Origin: Armigeres subalbatus
Taxonomy: Eukaryota; Arthropoda; Insecta; Diptera; Culicidae
DNA length: 64,000 bases
Direction of reading: 5' to 3'
NCBI RefSeq assembly: GCF_024139115.2
Contig: NC_085140.1
Coordinates: 339,202,966 to 339,266,965, forward strand
The translations under genes were made by a program, and so were the position numbers. The first letter of the stretch is position 1; the number at the start of each line of letters is the position of its first letter. Shown here piece after piece: positions 10,352-20,560 of the stretch. The notes beneath the pieces are model-generated. The model was not told where the DNA came from. It did not search any database and saw only the letters and a list, made by a program, of their open reading frames with translations.

Positions 10352-10487
10352 AACGATGATACGTTGATGATCATGATCGATGAAAACATAAACTGCACGC
10401 ATTACAGAAAGTGAAAATTATGAACTTTTACTTGTAACTTCGATATAGTCCACGGAAAGATCATAAAATTGACTACAATGCGAATGA
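10352..10487 (+). repeat. Direct repeat, right copy flanking the KIX locus
   Basis: Second copy of the repeat at 8571-8706, same orientation, about 1.65 kb further on, so the KIX gene and its TATA box lie between the two copies. The sequence around the repeats is not obviously duplicated. Confidence 0.7.
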
Positions 10488-10968
10488 TACTGAGACCTAA
10501 ACTGCTTGCATTAATCATATACTCAACAACTATGATGGCTTAAAGTCAATCTAGGAGAAAACAATTAACATCAAAATTATTCCGGATTACGGAAAATAGG
10601 TAAAAAAAATCCCACTTTGAAGTGTGCGGATCAAATGGAAAGCATGGGTAAAAAAGACAACATGTTAAGGTCAATCACGACCGAGTCCGAAAATGGCTGC
10701 CACAATGGTTGTACTAACCTTCACCTTGCGTTTTGACGGCACAAATTTCAATTTACAGGTGATTAGCACACTTGAAAGGCGTGCATTGCAGCAAGTATAT
10801 TTAGATGAAGAAGTGATATTCGCTGATACCTGTTGCTTGCTTTTTGAGGTATGCGCTAGCTGAAAGCATTGTGTAGTTTCAAAATTGGATTTCAACGTGA
10901 TTTGCTTTAAGCAACTGAGTTTGACGTTCTTGTTGGTTGACCAAATAATTTTGGTTTGATTACTAATT

Positions 10969-11586
10969 CAGTGGTGCTCAGCAATTTGGGCGTTTTTTTT
11001 CCTTAATTTGCTTCTCATACAATAAAAATGAGCTTTATCCATACAAATTTCTTGGGCGAAAGCTTTCAAATATATCTATCAGCTGAGGATATTAAAACGA
11101 ATATTGGTGTTGAAATCACTTCGTACGACTTGATCAAAGTAAAATTACAGTGCGGCCTGCTGGCCGCACCTTTGCTTTGCTTTGATTATTTTGTACGGAG
11201 TGAGTTTAACACCAACATCCGTTTTAATACCCTCAGCAGATAGATATATTTCAAGACAAAATTTTCAAAACGACTTATCTGCTTTTGTAAACAAAGATTC
11301 AAACGACGATTTGACAAATCAGATAGCTCTCCCACGCAAACCAACACCACCAACAGGTAGGCGAAGGTTTCCGCTACCTGTTGATGGTGTTGGTTTGCGT
11401 GGGAGAGCTATCAGATTCGTCAAATCGTCGTTTGAATCTTTGTTTACAAAAGCAGATAAGTCGTTTTGAAAATTTTGTCTTGATTTAAAGGCTTCCGACC
11501 AAGTGCTAATTTCTATGGTTAAAGCTCATTTTTATTGTGTGAGAAGCAAATTAAGGAAAAAATGCCCAAAGTGCTGAGAACCACTG
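10969..11586. mobile_element. Non-autonomous hAT-like element, 618 bp
   Basis: Long terminal inverted repeats beginning CAGTGGTGCTCAGCA on the left and CAGTGGTTCTCAGCA on the right, continuing for roughly 80 bp through CCTTAATTTGCTTCTCA and ATAAAAATGAGCTTTA. CAGTGGTTCTCA is a common hAT terminus. A 6-bp direct repeat CTAATT abuts both ends (10963-10968 and 11587-11592); hAT elements normally make 8 bp, so the class is probable rather than certain. No transposase is encoded. Confidence 0.8.
11252..11482. repeat. Near-perfect 231-bp palindrome inside the hAT-like element
   Basis: Arms of about 115 bp run from CAAGACAAAATTTTCAAAAC to the centre near 11367 and back, with only a few mismatches, including the block TCTCCCACGCAAACCA and its complement. 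A diverged relative of the same foldback sits at 15781-16013 (shared TTTTGTAAACAAA and CTCCCACGCAAACCA), so this is a mobile foldback family nested in the hAT-like element. Confidence 0.85.
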
Positions 11587-11592
11587 CTAATT

Positions 11593-13855
11593 GGTAGCGC
11601 GCGATTGTTTTTTTTTAGAGTTGACGAGCAAAACAACATACTTTGTGGGGGTTTGTATGATGATGAATTTTCTTTTTTTCTTTTGTCACCATATTAAATT
11701 GATAACACTGCCTAACAAATTATGAAAAATGTTCTTGCTTCAAGATGAAACCAAAAGTTACCTGAGGTTTGGGGTCTCTAATGACCCCTAGTGAAAGACT
11801 TTGTGAAAAAAATGGAACGCGGCTTCAAAATCCTGGACGAAAGTTTGGATGGAAAATTAAAGGAAGTTCAAGATAAGAGAAATATCAAACGTTGCTTACA
11901 AACTTACGGGTGTTATCAACAGCCAATTGGCACTACATTTATGCTTCTTCAGTATTTTTGTTGTTTTTCAATTGATTCTGATCCTTTTTTTTCTAGAATT
12001 ATGCTTTAAACAATCTCAGAAATGTAATGCATGCTACAGTAAATATTCCTACAGATGTTCTAGGTTCTCCAAATTATCTTGGAGCTTAGATCATCTGGTC
12101 TTCTAGGGAAGCTTCACGATCACGAGCTAGTGAATTAATTAATTAGAAATTTTCGAAACTGATCATTTTCATCCAGACTCACCGTTTCCAGAACTCCATA
12201 CAAACTTTGGTGTTGTATTAAAACGACGCGTTGGAACAAGGCTTTGCAATACAAAACCAAAATTTGTATGCAGTCCTAATGGAAATTCTGACAAATTTTT
12301 CGAAGAAACACCGAAAGAAAATCCTCATAACTAGCCAGAAGCTTCCCGTAGATTCTTCCAAGATTTTTTTTTCAGATTTCCTTAGAATAATCCGAACAAT
12401 TTCCCGAGAATTTCCCCAACCAACTCTGAAAAACTTTTCGAAACAATATCAAAAAAATCTTCAAAATTGCTCCAAAATTTTCCCGAGAACTTTCCAAAGA
12501 ATTTCCATTGATTTTTCCGAACAATTTACATTAGCATTTTCAAAGAATTTTCAAAAAAAATCCCAAGCATTTTCCAAAGAAATCACCAAGCATTTTCCAC
12601 AAAAAAAACAAAATTTCGAAATTTGTGACGCTTATCCTCTCCGCCGCCTACGGCTATAGAATGGCTTCATCTCAGCCGATTTTCGAAACGGAGCACACCT
12701 CGATTTCTTCCTGTACTCCTGAACCCTCCAGTTCATCTATTTCCATAAGTCCTGAATCAGTCCAGAATATTTCTGATATTTCGTTTGCATCCACTCTGCA
12801 CATAGGTACTGTATTGATTGTTTTCAAAAAAAAGTATACGTCCCCCTTCGTAGACAAATGTAGACTAAGGATCCTATATTAAGAGATTGGCGAATACTTT
12901 TCCAGGCGATTTAGCTGTTAATTTCGTAAACAAACGCTACCAGCACTTGCCGTAGCGTAAAATGTTGAAGCTTCAATATGGCTTTGCAATTGATGACACT
13001 TTTTGATCATGTTGTCTATCCTCCATCCGTGCATTATCACTAAAATAAAAGTGCAGTACATAAGAACAAGATACAATACATAAAGTAGACTACTTCTTAT
13101 TGCGAAAGAAACACAAATTGTTCATTCGATTAAACGTTTTGAAAAATCTTTTCCATTACAATGGCAATACCCTTCACTCTGCAACAATAACGATGTTCAT
13201 TTGGTTTAGATTGTGACAGTACTCAATGCTCGATTGGCTCAAGATGACCGCTTTCGCATATCTCTGAATGTAGGATCCTCCCCTTAAGAGTCTACGTGGT
13301 TTATGGATACCCCCTAGAAATAATCCATGGTTTTATTCTTTGCTTTTTAGCCTCTTTTGCATCTATTACGTTTTCAACTTCCCATCATTATTTTCCTCCT
13401 TCCTATTTCCATTTCTTTCCTATCCTTCTTCAATGGTTCCTCTGAATCCATATACACTTTAAGCTCGAAATTCTTCAATATTTCTTCTATCTGCTGACAA
13501 ATTTCTCTTTTGCCATGTTTCTCAACTTCATCTTGAACAACGGCACTATATGCACGAATCAGATAATGACATAACCTCGAAACTAACACTAAATCTAAGC
13601 GATTACTTTACCTAGGTACCTCGGGGACAGTGAAAACACTGGCTATTATGGCTGCCGGTGATTCGATGAACGTTTATAATGGTAACAATGTTCTAACGGG
13701 TGGCCACTAAAAACGGCAACTTCAATACTTCAATTCTTTTCTATGAGTACAATTATGCTTTCGGAGAAATTTTACCTTTTATGAATGAATCCTTAGAATT
13801 TTCAGAAAGCTGTCGAACACACACTTTTACTCCAACATGTTCAGTTGCTTAAAAC
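11593..13855. other. No supported gene; low-complexity decay
   Basis: No recognised domain. A charged frame at 11791-11910 (residues such as MERGFKILDESLDGKLKEVQDK) reads like a coding relic but is too short to assign. 12270-12600 is an AT-rich stretch of degenerate GAA/TTTTC motifs resembling the decayed minisatellites elsewhere in the window. A 71-codon minus-strand frame at 13374-13589 begins at GTG, not ATG, and is not recognised. Confidence 0.5.
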
Positions 13856-14285
13856 ATGCCGTCAAAACAAAAGATATTTTAGTTACAAGATAAAGATTGT
13901 CGCTTCGGTTCCCTTTGTTCTGCTGTCCGAAACATGTGTGGTACCTAACTGTCAAATCGTATGTATTTTTCCTTCATTGCCATTTAGATCCCCTATCCTC
14001 GCCAGCAAAAGATGTTCCGGATAGCGACAATCTTTATCTTGTAACTAAAATATCTTTTGTCAAAACAGGAAGTACTGCGGCGCGCATTGTACAATTCTTT
14101 CAAGCGAACAAATATCGTGGGAAAAGTACACGGTGGACAATTTTAAGCGTGAAAATGCTTCGAAAACTGTTAAAAGATTTTTGGTGATTAAGGTGATTGG
14201 ATGGCCAAAAACACGAAGCAACTCATCAATAGGATCAAAATCAGCATCCGGAAATGGCAGCCGTCCAGCGGTCATGTGATACCTT
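13856..14285 (+). pseudogene. mariner-like (ITm) transposase N-terminus, relic
   Basis: An ATG at 13856 starts MPSK, and after removal of a 190-bp insertion the frame continues QEVLRRALYNSFKR. Further on, in shifted frames, come GKSTRWTILSV, TVKRFL and finally SGNGSRPAVM near 14255-14283. The pattern of a helix-turn-helix followed by a GSGRPA-like hinge is what Tc1/mariner (ITm) transposases have at their N-terminus. The catalytic part is absent because another foldback element starts at 14287. Assignment is by motif pattern from memory and is moderate. Confidence 0.45.
13869..14058. mobile_element. MITE, 190 bp, perfect 35-bp TIRs, 8-bp TSD
   Basis: The first 35 bases (AAAAGATATTTTAGTTACAA onward to GTCGC) are exactly the reverse complement of the last 35. 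The 8-bp sequence GTCAAAAC flanks both sides (13861-13868 and 14059-14066). The identical inverted repeats suggest a recent insertion. It interrupts codons 4-5 of the mariner-like relic. Confidence 0.93.
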
Positions 14286-14286
14286 T

Positions 14287-14510
14287 AAGGTCACTCCTGA
14301 TGGAATCCACGTTTCAAAGTGCTCGCGATTTCGGGGGCACACCACTTGATACGGAGGCTGCGCACAACTGTCATTTTTGTTGATTTAGCTTTGCTGCGTC
14401 GCAGCATGCGTGAAATAAAAAAATGACAGTTGTGCGTTGCTTCCATATCGAGTGGTGTGCCCCCGAAAACGCGAGCACTTTGAAACTTGGATTCCGTCAG
14501 GAGTGACCAT
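14287..14510. mobile_element. Foldback MITE, about 224 bp
   Basis: Two arms of roughly 90 bp, starting GGTCACTCCTGATGGAATCC and ending with the complement (GGATTCCGTCAGGAGTGACC), enclose a short centre rich in GCTGCGTCGCAGC. Arm identity is about 90 per cent by eye. It cuts off the mariner-like frame. The exact ends and the target duplication are unclear. Confidence 0.8.
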
Positions 14511-14634
14511 TAGAGGGTCTTGTTTCCCGGACTATAAAAAATCCCGGGATCCGGGATTACATTTTTCGTTATCCCGGGATATCCCGAGATCCCGGGATAA
14601 AAATAAAAATACTTGCAAATTTCAATCTTCTTCT

Positions 14635-15770
14635 TCTATATATATAAAAATCAATCTATGTATGTATGTTCGCTAACTACTTCTGAACCACTTGGCCGAA
14701 TTCAACCAAATTTGGTACACACGTTCTCTATCCTCAGGGGAAGTTGACAAAGGGGGTGGGAGGGTCATTTAGAAAAGGGGGAGGGGTTTTGTTTAGAAAA
14801 CGAACAATTATGTGTAACTTGCATCTCCTAGGGCCGATTTCAATCAAATTTTGTACACATATTCAATATAAGGAGACAAACCATATGAGAGTGTAATCTT
14901 TGAAAGGGGAGGGGTCTGGAGGGAGGGTATGGTTCAGAAAACGGGTAATTCAGAGTAAATTCTGAACCCCTGCACCGATTTCAACCAAATTTGATACAAA
15001 CATTCTCTACCCTAAACAAAAGATAACAAAGCGGGTGGGGCGGTCATTGTAAAAAAGGGAGGGTATGGGGAGGGGTTGTCTTTATAAAACGAGCAATTCA
15101 GTGTAACTCCCAACCCCAGTACCCATATCAACCAAATTTTGTACACATATTCACTAAGAGTAGTCGATCATATGGAAGTGTAATTTGGTAAAGAGGGAGG
15201 GGCTGGGGGAGGGGTATTGTTCAGAAAACAAGCAATTCAGTGTATCTTTTGAACCCCTGGACCGATTTCATCCAAATTTGGTACACACATTCTCTATCCT
15301 AAGGAGAAAATAACAAAGGGTGGTATGATCATTGGGAAAAAGGGATGGTAAGGGGAAGGGTTGTATTTAGAAAAGAGCAATTCAGTGTAACACCTAACTC
15401 CCAGGACCGATTTCAACCAAAATTGGTGTACACATTTTCTATCCCAAGGAGAAGATAACAAAGGAGGTGGAGGGTCATTGGGGAAAAAGGGAAGTTATGG
15501 GGAAGGGGTTGTCTTTAAAAAAATGAGCAATTCAGTGTAACTCCCAGGATAAATTACAACCAGATTTGGTACACTTATTCTCTATTTTTGGAAGATGTTT
15601 ATTGAAAAGGTAGAAGGGCCAAACAAATATATAAAATAGATTGATACAAAGGAACAATTCTATGAGCGGTAGATCTACCTCTGTGGGTTTTGTGCTACAG
15701 CATTGGACATTTTAATTGAATAATTTACTTTTCAGTCCCTAGCAAAGCCGAATACATATAGCTATTAGCT
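14635..15770 (+). mobile_element. Helitron-like non-autonomous element with 140-bp internal repeats
   Basis: The left end reads TCTATATATATAAAAATCAA followed by TGTATGTATGTTCG, and the right end has GCAAAGCCGAATACATATAGC then TTAGCTA. These resemble termini of insect Helitron-like elements (TC start, GC-rich GCCGGGTAC and CTAG-type end), from family knowledge. Inside, a unit of about 140-145 bp recurs seven times, marked by CCAAATTTGGTACACA near 14709, 14848, 14988, 15133, 15271, 15415 and 15560, each followed by GGGAGGGG-rich sequence. No Rep/helicase is encoded. Confidence 0.55.
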
Positions 15771-16463
15771 ATCTATATATCTCGGATACTTATTCAACGT
15801 ATGTGACGTATGTGATTTTGTAAACAAAAATTTAAACGTTGATTTCTGCAATCTGATAGCACTCCCACGCAAACCATCGCCACATACAGGTAGGGGAGGT
15901 TTCGGCTACATGTTCGTTGTGTTGGTTTGCGTAGGAGTGCCATCATATTTGACAAATCGACGTATGCATCTTTGTTTACAAAATCACATACGTCCTTTTG
16001 AATAAGTACCCGAGATATATAAAACTCAATGTTTGTATGTTTGTGTGTATGCTCCAGCCTAACTTCTGAACCCATTATTGTATTGTTTAGTTATCGATCA
16101 ATTTAACCATTTATCGAAATTATGGTTGCCCAGTGACAAGCAATGATTAATGTGTTTCCTTCTGGATGGTGAATGTGATCCCTTCTTTAAAATAGACGTT
16201 TGCCCGGAATAAGGCATCGGTGGATGTTTTCCTTCTTTAGAAATAAACGTTTGCCCGGAATATGGCGATTATGGGTTTGCTCCCTTCTTCAAAACCAGTC
16301 AATGTTTTCAAATGAAATCTGCCTTCTTCTGATCAAATGATGAAGTATCGATAAGAAAACGCAATTATCCTGTTGACCAATTGGTTTATTCATTTTCCGA
16401 TTGTGAAAAAAACTGCGAATCAAACTGGCAATTCCGAGCAAGGCCGGGTACATAAAGCTAGTT
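15771..16463 (+). mobile_element. Second Helitron-like element, abutting the first
   Basis: It starts TCTATATAT at 15772, is interrupted by a foldback MITE, resumes ATATATAAAACTCAATGTTT near 16014, and ends with GAGCAAGGCCGGGTACATAA then AGCTAGT near 16463. The end matches the right end of the preceding element in pattern. The two lie head to tail with no unrelated DNA between them. Confidence 0.5.
15781..16013. mobile_element. Foldback MITE related to the palindrome at 11.3 kb
   Basis: Arms begin CTCGGATACTTATTCAA and end TTGAATAAGTACCCGAG, with inner blocks TGATTTTGTAAACAAA and its complement. The core shares CTCCCACGCAAACCA with 11252-11482. It is flanked by TATATAT on the left and ATATATA on the right, consistent with insertion in the TA-rich start of the second Helitron-like element. 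Confidence 0.75.
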
Positions 16464-16885
16464 TCATATATTTATTACATTTTTAAGAATGGTAAAATAT
16501 GTATCAGGTCAATTTACTAACGACTCGCCCCTTGTCTACTCGCTTGCAATCCGGTGGGTGGCACGACGCCATGTTTTTTTTTTGTTTTTGCATATTTGCA
16601 ACATCTCAGTGTAAAATTCATGATAGTATGTGTTTTGTTTACTAACATCACATATGATTCTCTTTAGGATACAAAACTGTCGGTGGGATACGGTCGCGCA
16701 ATGTTGGCTGTAAAACAAACCTACTGTGTGAGATCGGGATGCCACCGGGCTGCTTGTAATACGGTTTAATAAATGTTAAGGCGTTGATGCTTGAATCCGA
16801 CAATAAATAATTCTTATTAGTTATTTCAGAATTAAAATCAGAGAACACCACCTCGCTCAACCGGTGATTGTTAGATTTTCTAACA
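16464..16885. other. No supported gene
   Basis: Two minus-strand frames here overlap but show no recognised domain and no convincing start. They may be continuation of the decayed coding sequence downstream of 17087 on the same strand, interrupted by the foldback element between them. Confidence 0.4.
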
Positions 16886-17087
16886 ATTCTGTATAAGATC
16901 CTACCAAAACCTGTATAAGAACTGGGCATATGCGAAAAAGCTAGATTCTGTTATACATATTATATGAACCTTACAATTTCGCAAGCTTTTCTTACAATTT
17001 TTGTTTGTAATCTTATATTGTATAAGAATCTAATAATGTTGCATATGCCCAGTTCTTATACAGGTTTTGGTAAGTTCTATACAGAAG
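16886..17087. mobile_element. Foldback MITE, about 200 bp
   Basis: A 30-bp perfect inverted repeat (CCAAAACCTGTATAAGAACT plus GGGCATATGC at 16903-16932, complement at 17041-17070) extends outward through weaker matches to about 16886 and 17087. The centre is AT-rich. No target duplication identified. Confidence 0.8.
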
Positions 17088-17094
17088 TGTATGA

Positions 17095-17935
17095 AAATCT
17101 ATCAGTCGCTGGTTGGGTATATCAATCGAAGTGGTTTTAATGGACTTCAATGCCATGAAAACCTTCTCCAGACTCGATACTAGTTCATCAGTTACTTCAA
17201 ACAGACCATGCTCCTTATTGTTGAAATTACTCAAGCTACGACGCATTTCTCTGTTTTTGGTCCATAGCTTACAACTCTTCTATGGAGATGAAGCCTTGTT
17301 CCCGTCAGATTCAGAAAATGATGTGTGGATCGGAACTTAAACAAACTTAACCAGCTGGTAACGGGAAGCGATCGAAAGCCCAGCAGAATTCGAAAATTAC
17401 CTTTCTTTACTTTGAAGCCATCTCATCTCTTGATGTCTCGACGCTCATCTACTCGTTTTAGAATTGCATCGTGCAAATTCGAAGTGAAAGGGTTTTGCTG
17501 TCTATTCAGTTCAGATAGCAAAAAGTCTAGTCAACAACATTACGTCACGACCCTTCAGCGCCTCCGATATCACCCCAACAGGCTGGGGAGCGTCGAATAT
17601 CGATTGAACCAGATCCAGATAATTTTTGATTATGTACGTACTTTTATTCTTATGGAGCGATTTCACAGTTCACTAGTTTTCAGAACATCCTGAACGAGTT
17701 GAAGTTGTTCCCTAAACCGGTTTTCATCCTTCCTCTGGAATTCGGACAATGTTTCGGATCCGTTTGAAAGTTTCTCCAATTTAATAAATTCAACAATTGG
17801 TAAGAAAATCAATATAATATAAGTTCAGATATTACCAAATGAGAACGAATTGACTTCGTCATCTGGTTCTTCACTACCATTGATGTCGTTGAAACAATCG
17901 TCTTCATCATTATCTGAAAATTTTGATTCCGACAT
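17095..17935 (-). pseudogene. Decayed protein-coding sequence, unrecognised
   Basis: On the minus strand several short stretches have coding character in different frames. An ATG at 17935 opens an acidic Ser/Asp/Glu-rich start (MSESKFSDNDEDDCFNDING), ending 36 residues later at a TGA next to a GGTAATAT that could be a splice donor. About 17797-17660 reads IVEFIKLEKL, then SEFQRKDENRFREQLQLVQD. About 17610-17520 reads YLDLVQSIFDAPQPVGVISE. Near 17240-17120 come NREMRRSLSNFNNKEHGLFE and KVFMALKSIK. I recognise no family. Either a pseudogene or exons with introns; decay is more likely because stops occur throughout. Confidence 0.35.
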
Positions 17936-18365
17936 GATCGTCTCGGACTTGGGGGACTTCGATGAAGAACGTCATTAATAGTGAGGTGCGACAACTTGGG
18001 ACACGGTTTTACGGATCGTTTCTGGCGGACAAGATAAAGCCATCCGTGGAACAGCTGTTAATGAGTTGTGACATTGAAGACAATTTCGTAGCCGCAGCTA
18101 TACATTGGATGGCGCTTCGATTATTGTGAAATCTGGAAAGATGAATCCTTATTTTCACCAGCTGTATGTTCGCTCCAAAAACAAAATAGTCAGAAGGCTA
18201 GGAGACCTATATTGTTACTCATCACTCCCTCGACGAATTGAGAAGATTTCTGTGATTGCTTGTTTGTGTATGTTTGTATGTATGGGTGTGCATAAGACAT
18301 GCGGGAAAATAAAAGCCGATGGGCTAACAAACTAGAATCGGTGCAATTATGCAGAACATACATTA

Positions 18366-19064
18366 GGGTGGCTCAAATTAGTATGAGACTTTTTCAATTT
18401 TTATGATGAGCCGCCCTCTTATTCGATTCTATTTGATGCCCTGATGCTCTGGACAAAACTTCAGCCAAATCGGTCAACGTTTGGGTGGTGCTAAACTCGT
18501 TGGAAGTTAATATGGAAAAATGTATGCAGAAACATCCAAAAACAGTGAATTGCAGTTGAACGGCAGAACTTATGATGAAGAACTAAGATACTCATTCAGA
18601 TCTTGGAGAATTTAATACAGAATGTTATGCAGAAAGCCGCGAGAAGATTAGAGTTTGCCCGGCTAAGTTATTAGCATTTCTCTGAAGCGGGGTTTGAGCA
18701 AATTTCGTTTCTTTCACCTTTGAAAAGAAATAAATTCACCCCTACTTCACTCCAGTAAAATGCTAATATCTTTGCCTAATAAACTCTAATCTTCTCGCGG
18801 TTTTCAGCATAACATTCTGTATTTAATTCTAAAAGAACTGAACGAGTATCATGGTTCTTGATCGTGAATTGTGCCGTCCAACTGCAAAATACTGTTTTGG
18901 GATGTTTCTGCATACATTTTTCCATATAAACTTCCAATGTGTTTAGCACCGCCCAAACGTTGACCGATTTGGCTGAAATTTTGTCCAGAGCATCAGGGCA
19001 CCAAGTAGAACCGAATAAGAGGGCGGCCCATCAAAAATTGGAAAAGTGGTTTTTTGAGCCACCC
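18366..19064. mobile_element. Giant foldback element, 699 bp, TA target duplication
   Basis: Termini GGGTGGCTCAAA and TTTTGAGCCACCC are flanked by TA on both sides (18364-18365, 19065-19066). Arms of over 300 bp pair along most of the element, for example CCAAATCGGTCAACGTTTGG on the left and its diverged complement on the right, and CGCGAGAAGATTAGAGTTT near the centre. No open frame of interest. TA duplication fits a Tc1/mariner-dependent MITE. Confidence 0.88.
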
Positions 19065-19303
19065 TAACATACATTCATTAATTTATCTTAAATATTTTGT
19101 TATCATGTATTTTTTATTTTCGGGAAATCCTGGATTTGCATGAAAATCCTGGGATCCGGGATGCATTACATCATTACAGTGACCATGCATTACAGTGACC
19201 TTAAGATTAAACCACGTCACCGGACCACAGACCATATGCTATTATTCTAAGTTGAAAGACTAAGGTCAAATCTTTAAATGTATGTATATCAAATTGAACT
19301 GTA

Positions 19304-19834
19304 GGGTAAAACGACCTATTATGGAGGGGTTAAGCACCGTGTCAAAACAAATTGATATCAAAAATTCCTTAAAAATTACATGTTGGTATTTTTCCACATT
19401 GCAGTATTCGAATAGGTTGCGCGTTAACTATAGATTTGTAAATATTACGTCAACTGTGCTAAACTTATGTTGTTTTGTTTTTATCACAATAAAAACAAAC
19501 TACCGCAATAATAGGAAATGCCTATCGTTGCGACATTTTTTCAAGGTCAGTCCTATTGCTGCGCTATTCCATGCAATTCTTATGGAAATCGATACCACAA
19601 CAATAGGACCTTAGCAATACCGCAATAATAGGCTCAAAGGATTCAAATTTTTAATGAAAAATGTTGATTTTTCATAATTTTGAACGGAATTTTGTCGAAC
19701 AAAAGCTGTTCTAGTCGTTAATTCGATGAGTTTTAGCGTATCCACAATTGTTTTTAATGCTATTGTATCCAGAATCGACTATTTTAACACTACCGCAACA
19801 TTAGGACATACCACAACGATAGGACATTTTACCC
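19304..19834. mobile_element. MITE-like element, 531 bp, TA target duplication
   Basis: Ends GGGTAAAACGACCTAT and the complement of GGGTAAAATGTCCTATCG, flanked by TA on both sides. Subterminal motifs of the form CCGCAATAATAGG / CCACAACGATAGG recur inside (near 19504, 19530, 19595, 19620, 19792), as expected for multiple transposase-binding sites. No transposase. Confidence 0.8.
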
Positions 19835-19902
19835 TACTTATTTGTAGATTTCTTCTCGAGCCATTTTTTTCGTTCTCGCTGTTTAGTGACCACCCGTCAG
19901 AA

Positions 19903-20063
19903 CAGCGGTTGTTAATCTGGGGTACATGTACCCCTGAAGGTACTTTCGCTAGTTTCAGAGGGTACCTGAGACAAAAATGCGTAATGGCGTATTATTGTAT
20001 ATTTTCATCATTTGTTTGAAGTTCGTAATAGTGTATCGTACTTCAAACAAATGATGAAAATAT
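19903..20063. mobile_element. hAT-like terminus plus perfect 24-bp hairpin
   Basis: CAGCGGTTGTTAATCTGGGG followed by TACATGTACCCC resembles the start of many hAT elements (CAGCGGTTCTCAACCTGGGG type). About 95 bp later, ATATTTTCATCATTTGTTTG onward (19999-20022) pairs perfectly with 20040-20063 across a 17-nt loop. The opposite terminus of a hAT element was not found. Confidence 0.5.
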
Positions 20064-20493
20064 CAATGATTTTTAATTTTACCTCAGATTATGATACAAT
20101 TGTAAATAATGAGCTTGATGAATAATTCACAGTGTCTAATTCTAAAAGGAGCTACTGTCCAATGGGGTTTTTTTTGTTAGAAAACCGTGTAGCCGAACTG
20201 TCTATAAGTGTGACCTCACAGATACCAAAATATTTGCACATAATACAGATTTCTTGAATAAAACATCAGTATCTCAGTTCTAGAGTTTGAAAATATCAAA
20301 CTATAACAATCATAAAACTCCTACCTTGGAAAAATAAAAGCCGTAGGTGTAGAAGCACTTCAATATATTAATTTAGTAGTGCATACCAAGTACAAAAATT
20401 AAAAGAAAATAAAAGCGTTGGACGAAAATCACCCCCCCCCCCCAAGACAAAATTTTTAGAAGAATTTTATTTTTTTTTGAAGAAAAAATGTGC

Positions 20494-20560
20494 GTTTACC
20501 TTTGCTAGCGAGTCCGCCTTCTCATTTCCATAGATTAGGCAATGGGATTGATTCAAATTC
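20494..20560 (-). pseudogene. I-clade LINE RNase H scrap
   Basis: A 67-bp minus-strand piece encodes SHCLIYGNEKADSLAKV, the same RNase H block found at about 43930-43990 in the I-clade element (HCSIYGNEKADSLAKVGA). It has no LINE sequence around it, so it is an isolated remnant. Confidence 0.75.

Noticed and set aside
10693..10863. 56-codon plus-strand frame starting MAATMVVLTF with a possible donor at its end
   Set aside because: Good start context but short, unrecognised, and without any supporting acceptor or promoter; could be an exon but cannot be supported.
13374..13589. 71-codon minus-strand frame considered as a second KIX-like domain
   Set aside because: It begins at GTG, lacks the YAKKVE and EY.HL.EK signatures, and the resemblance is only in helical composition.
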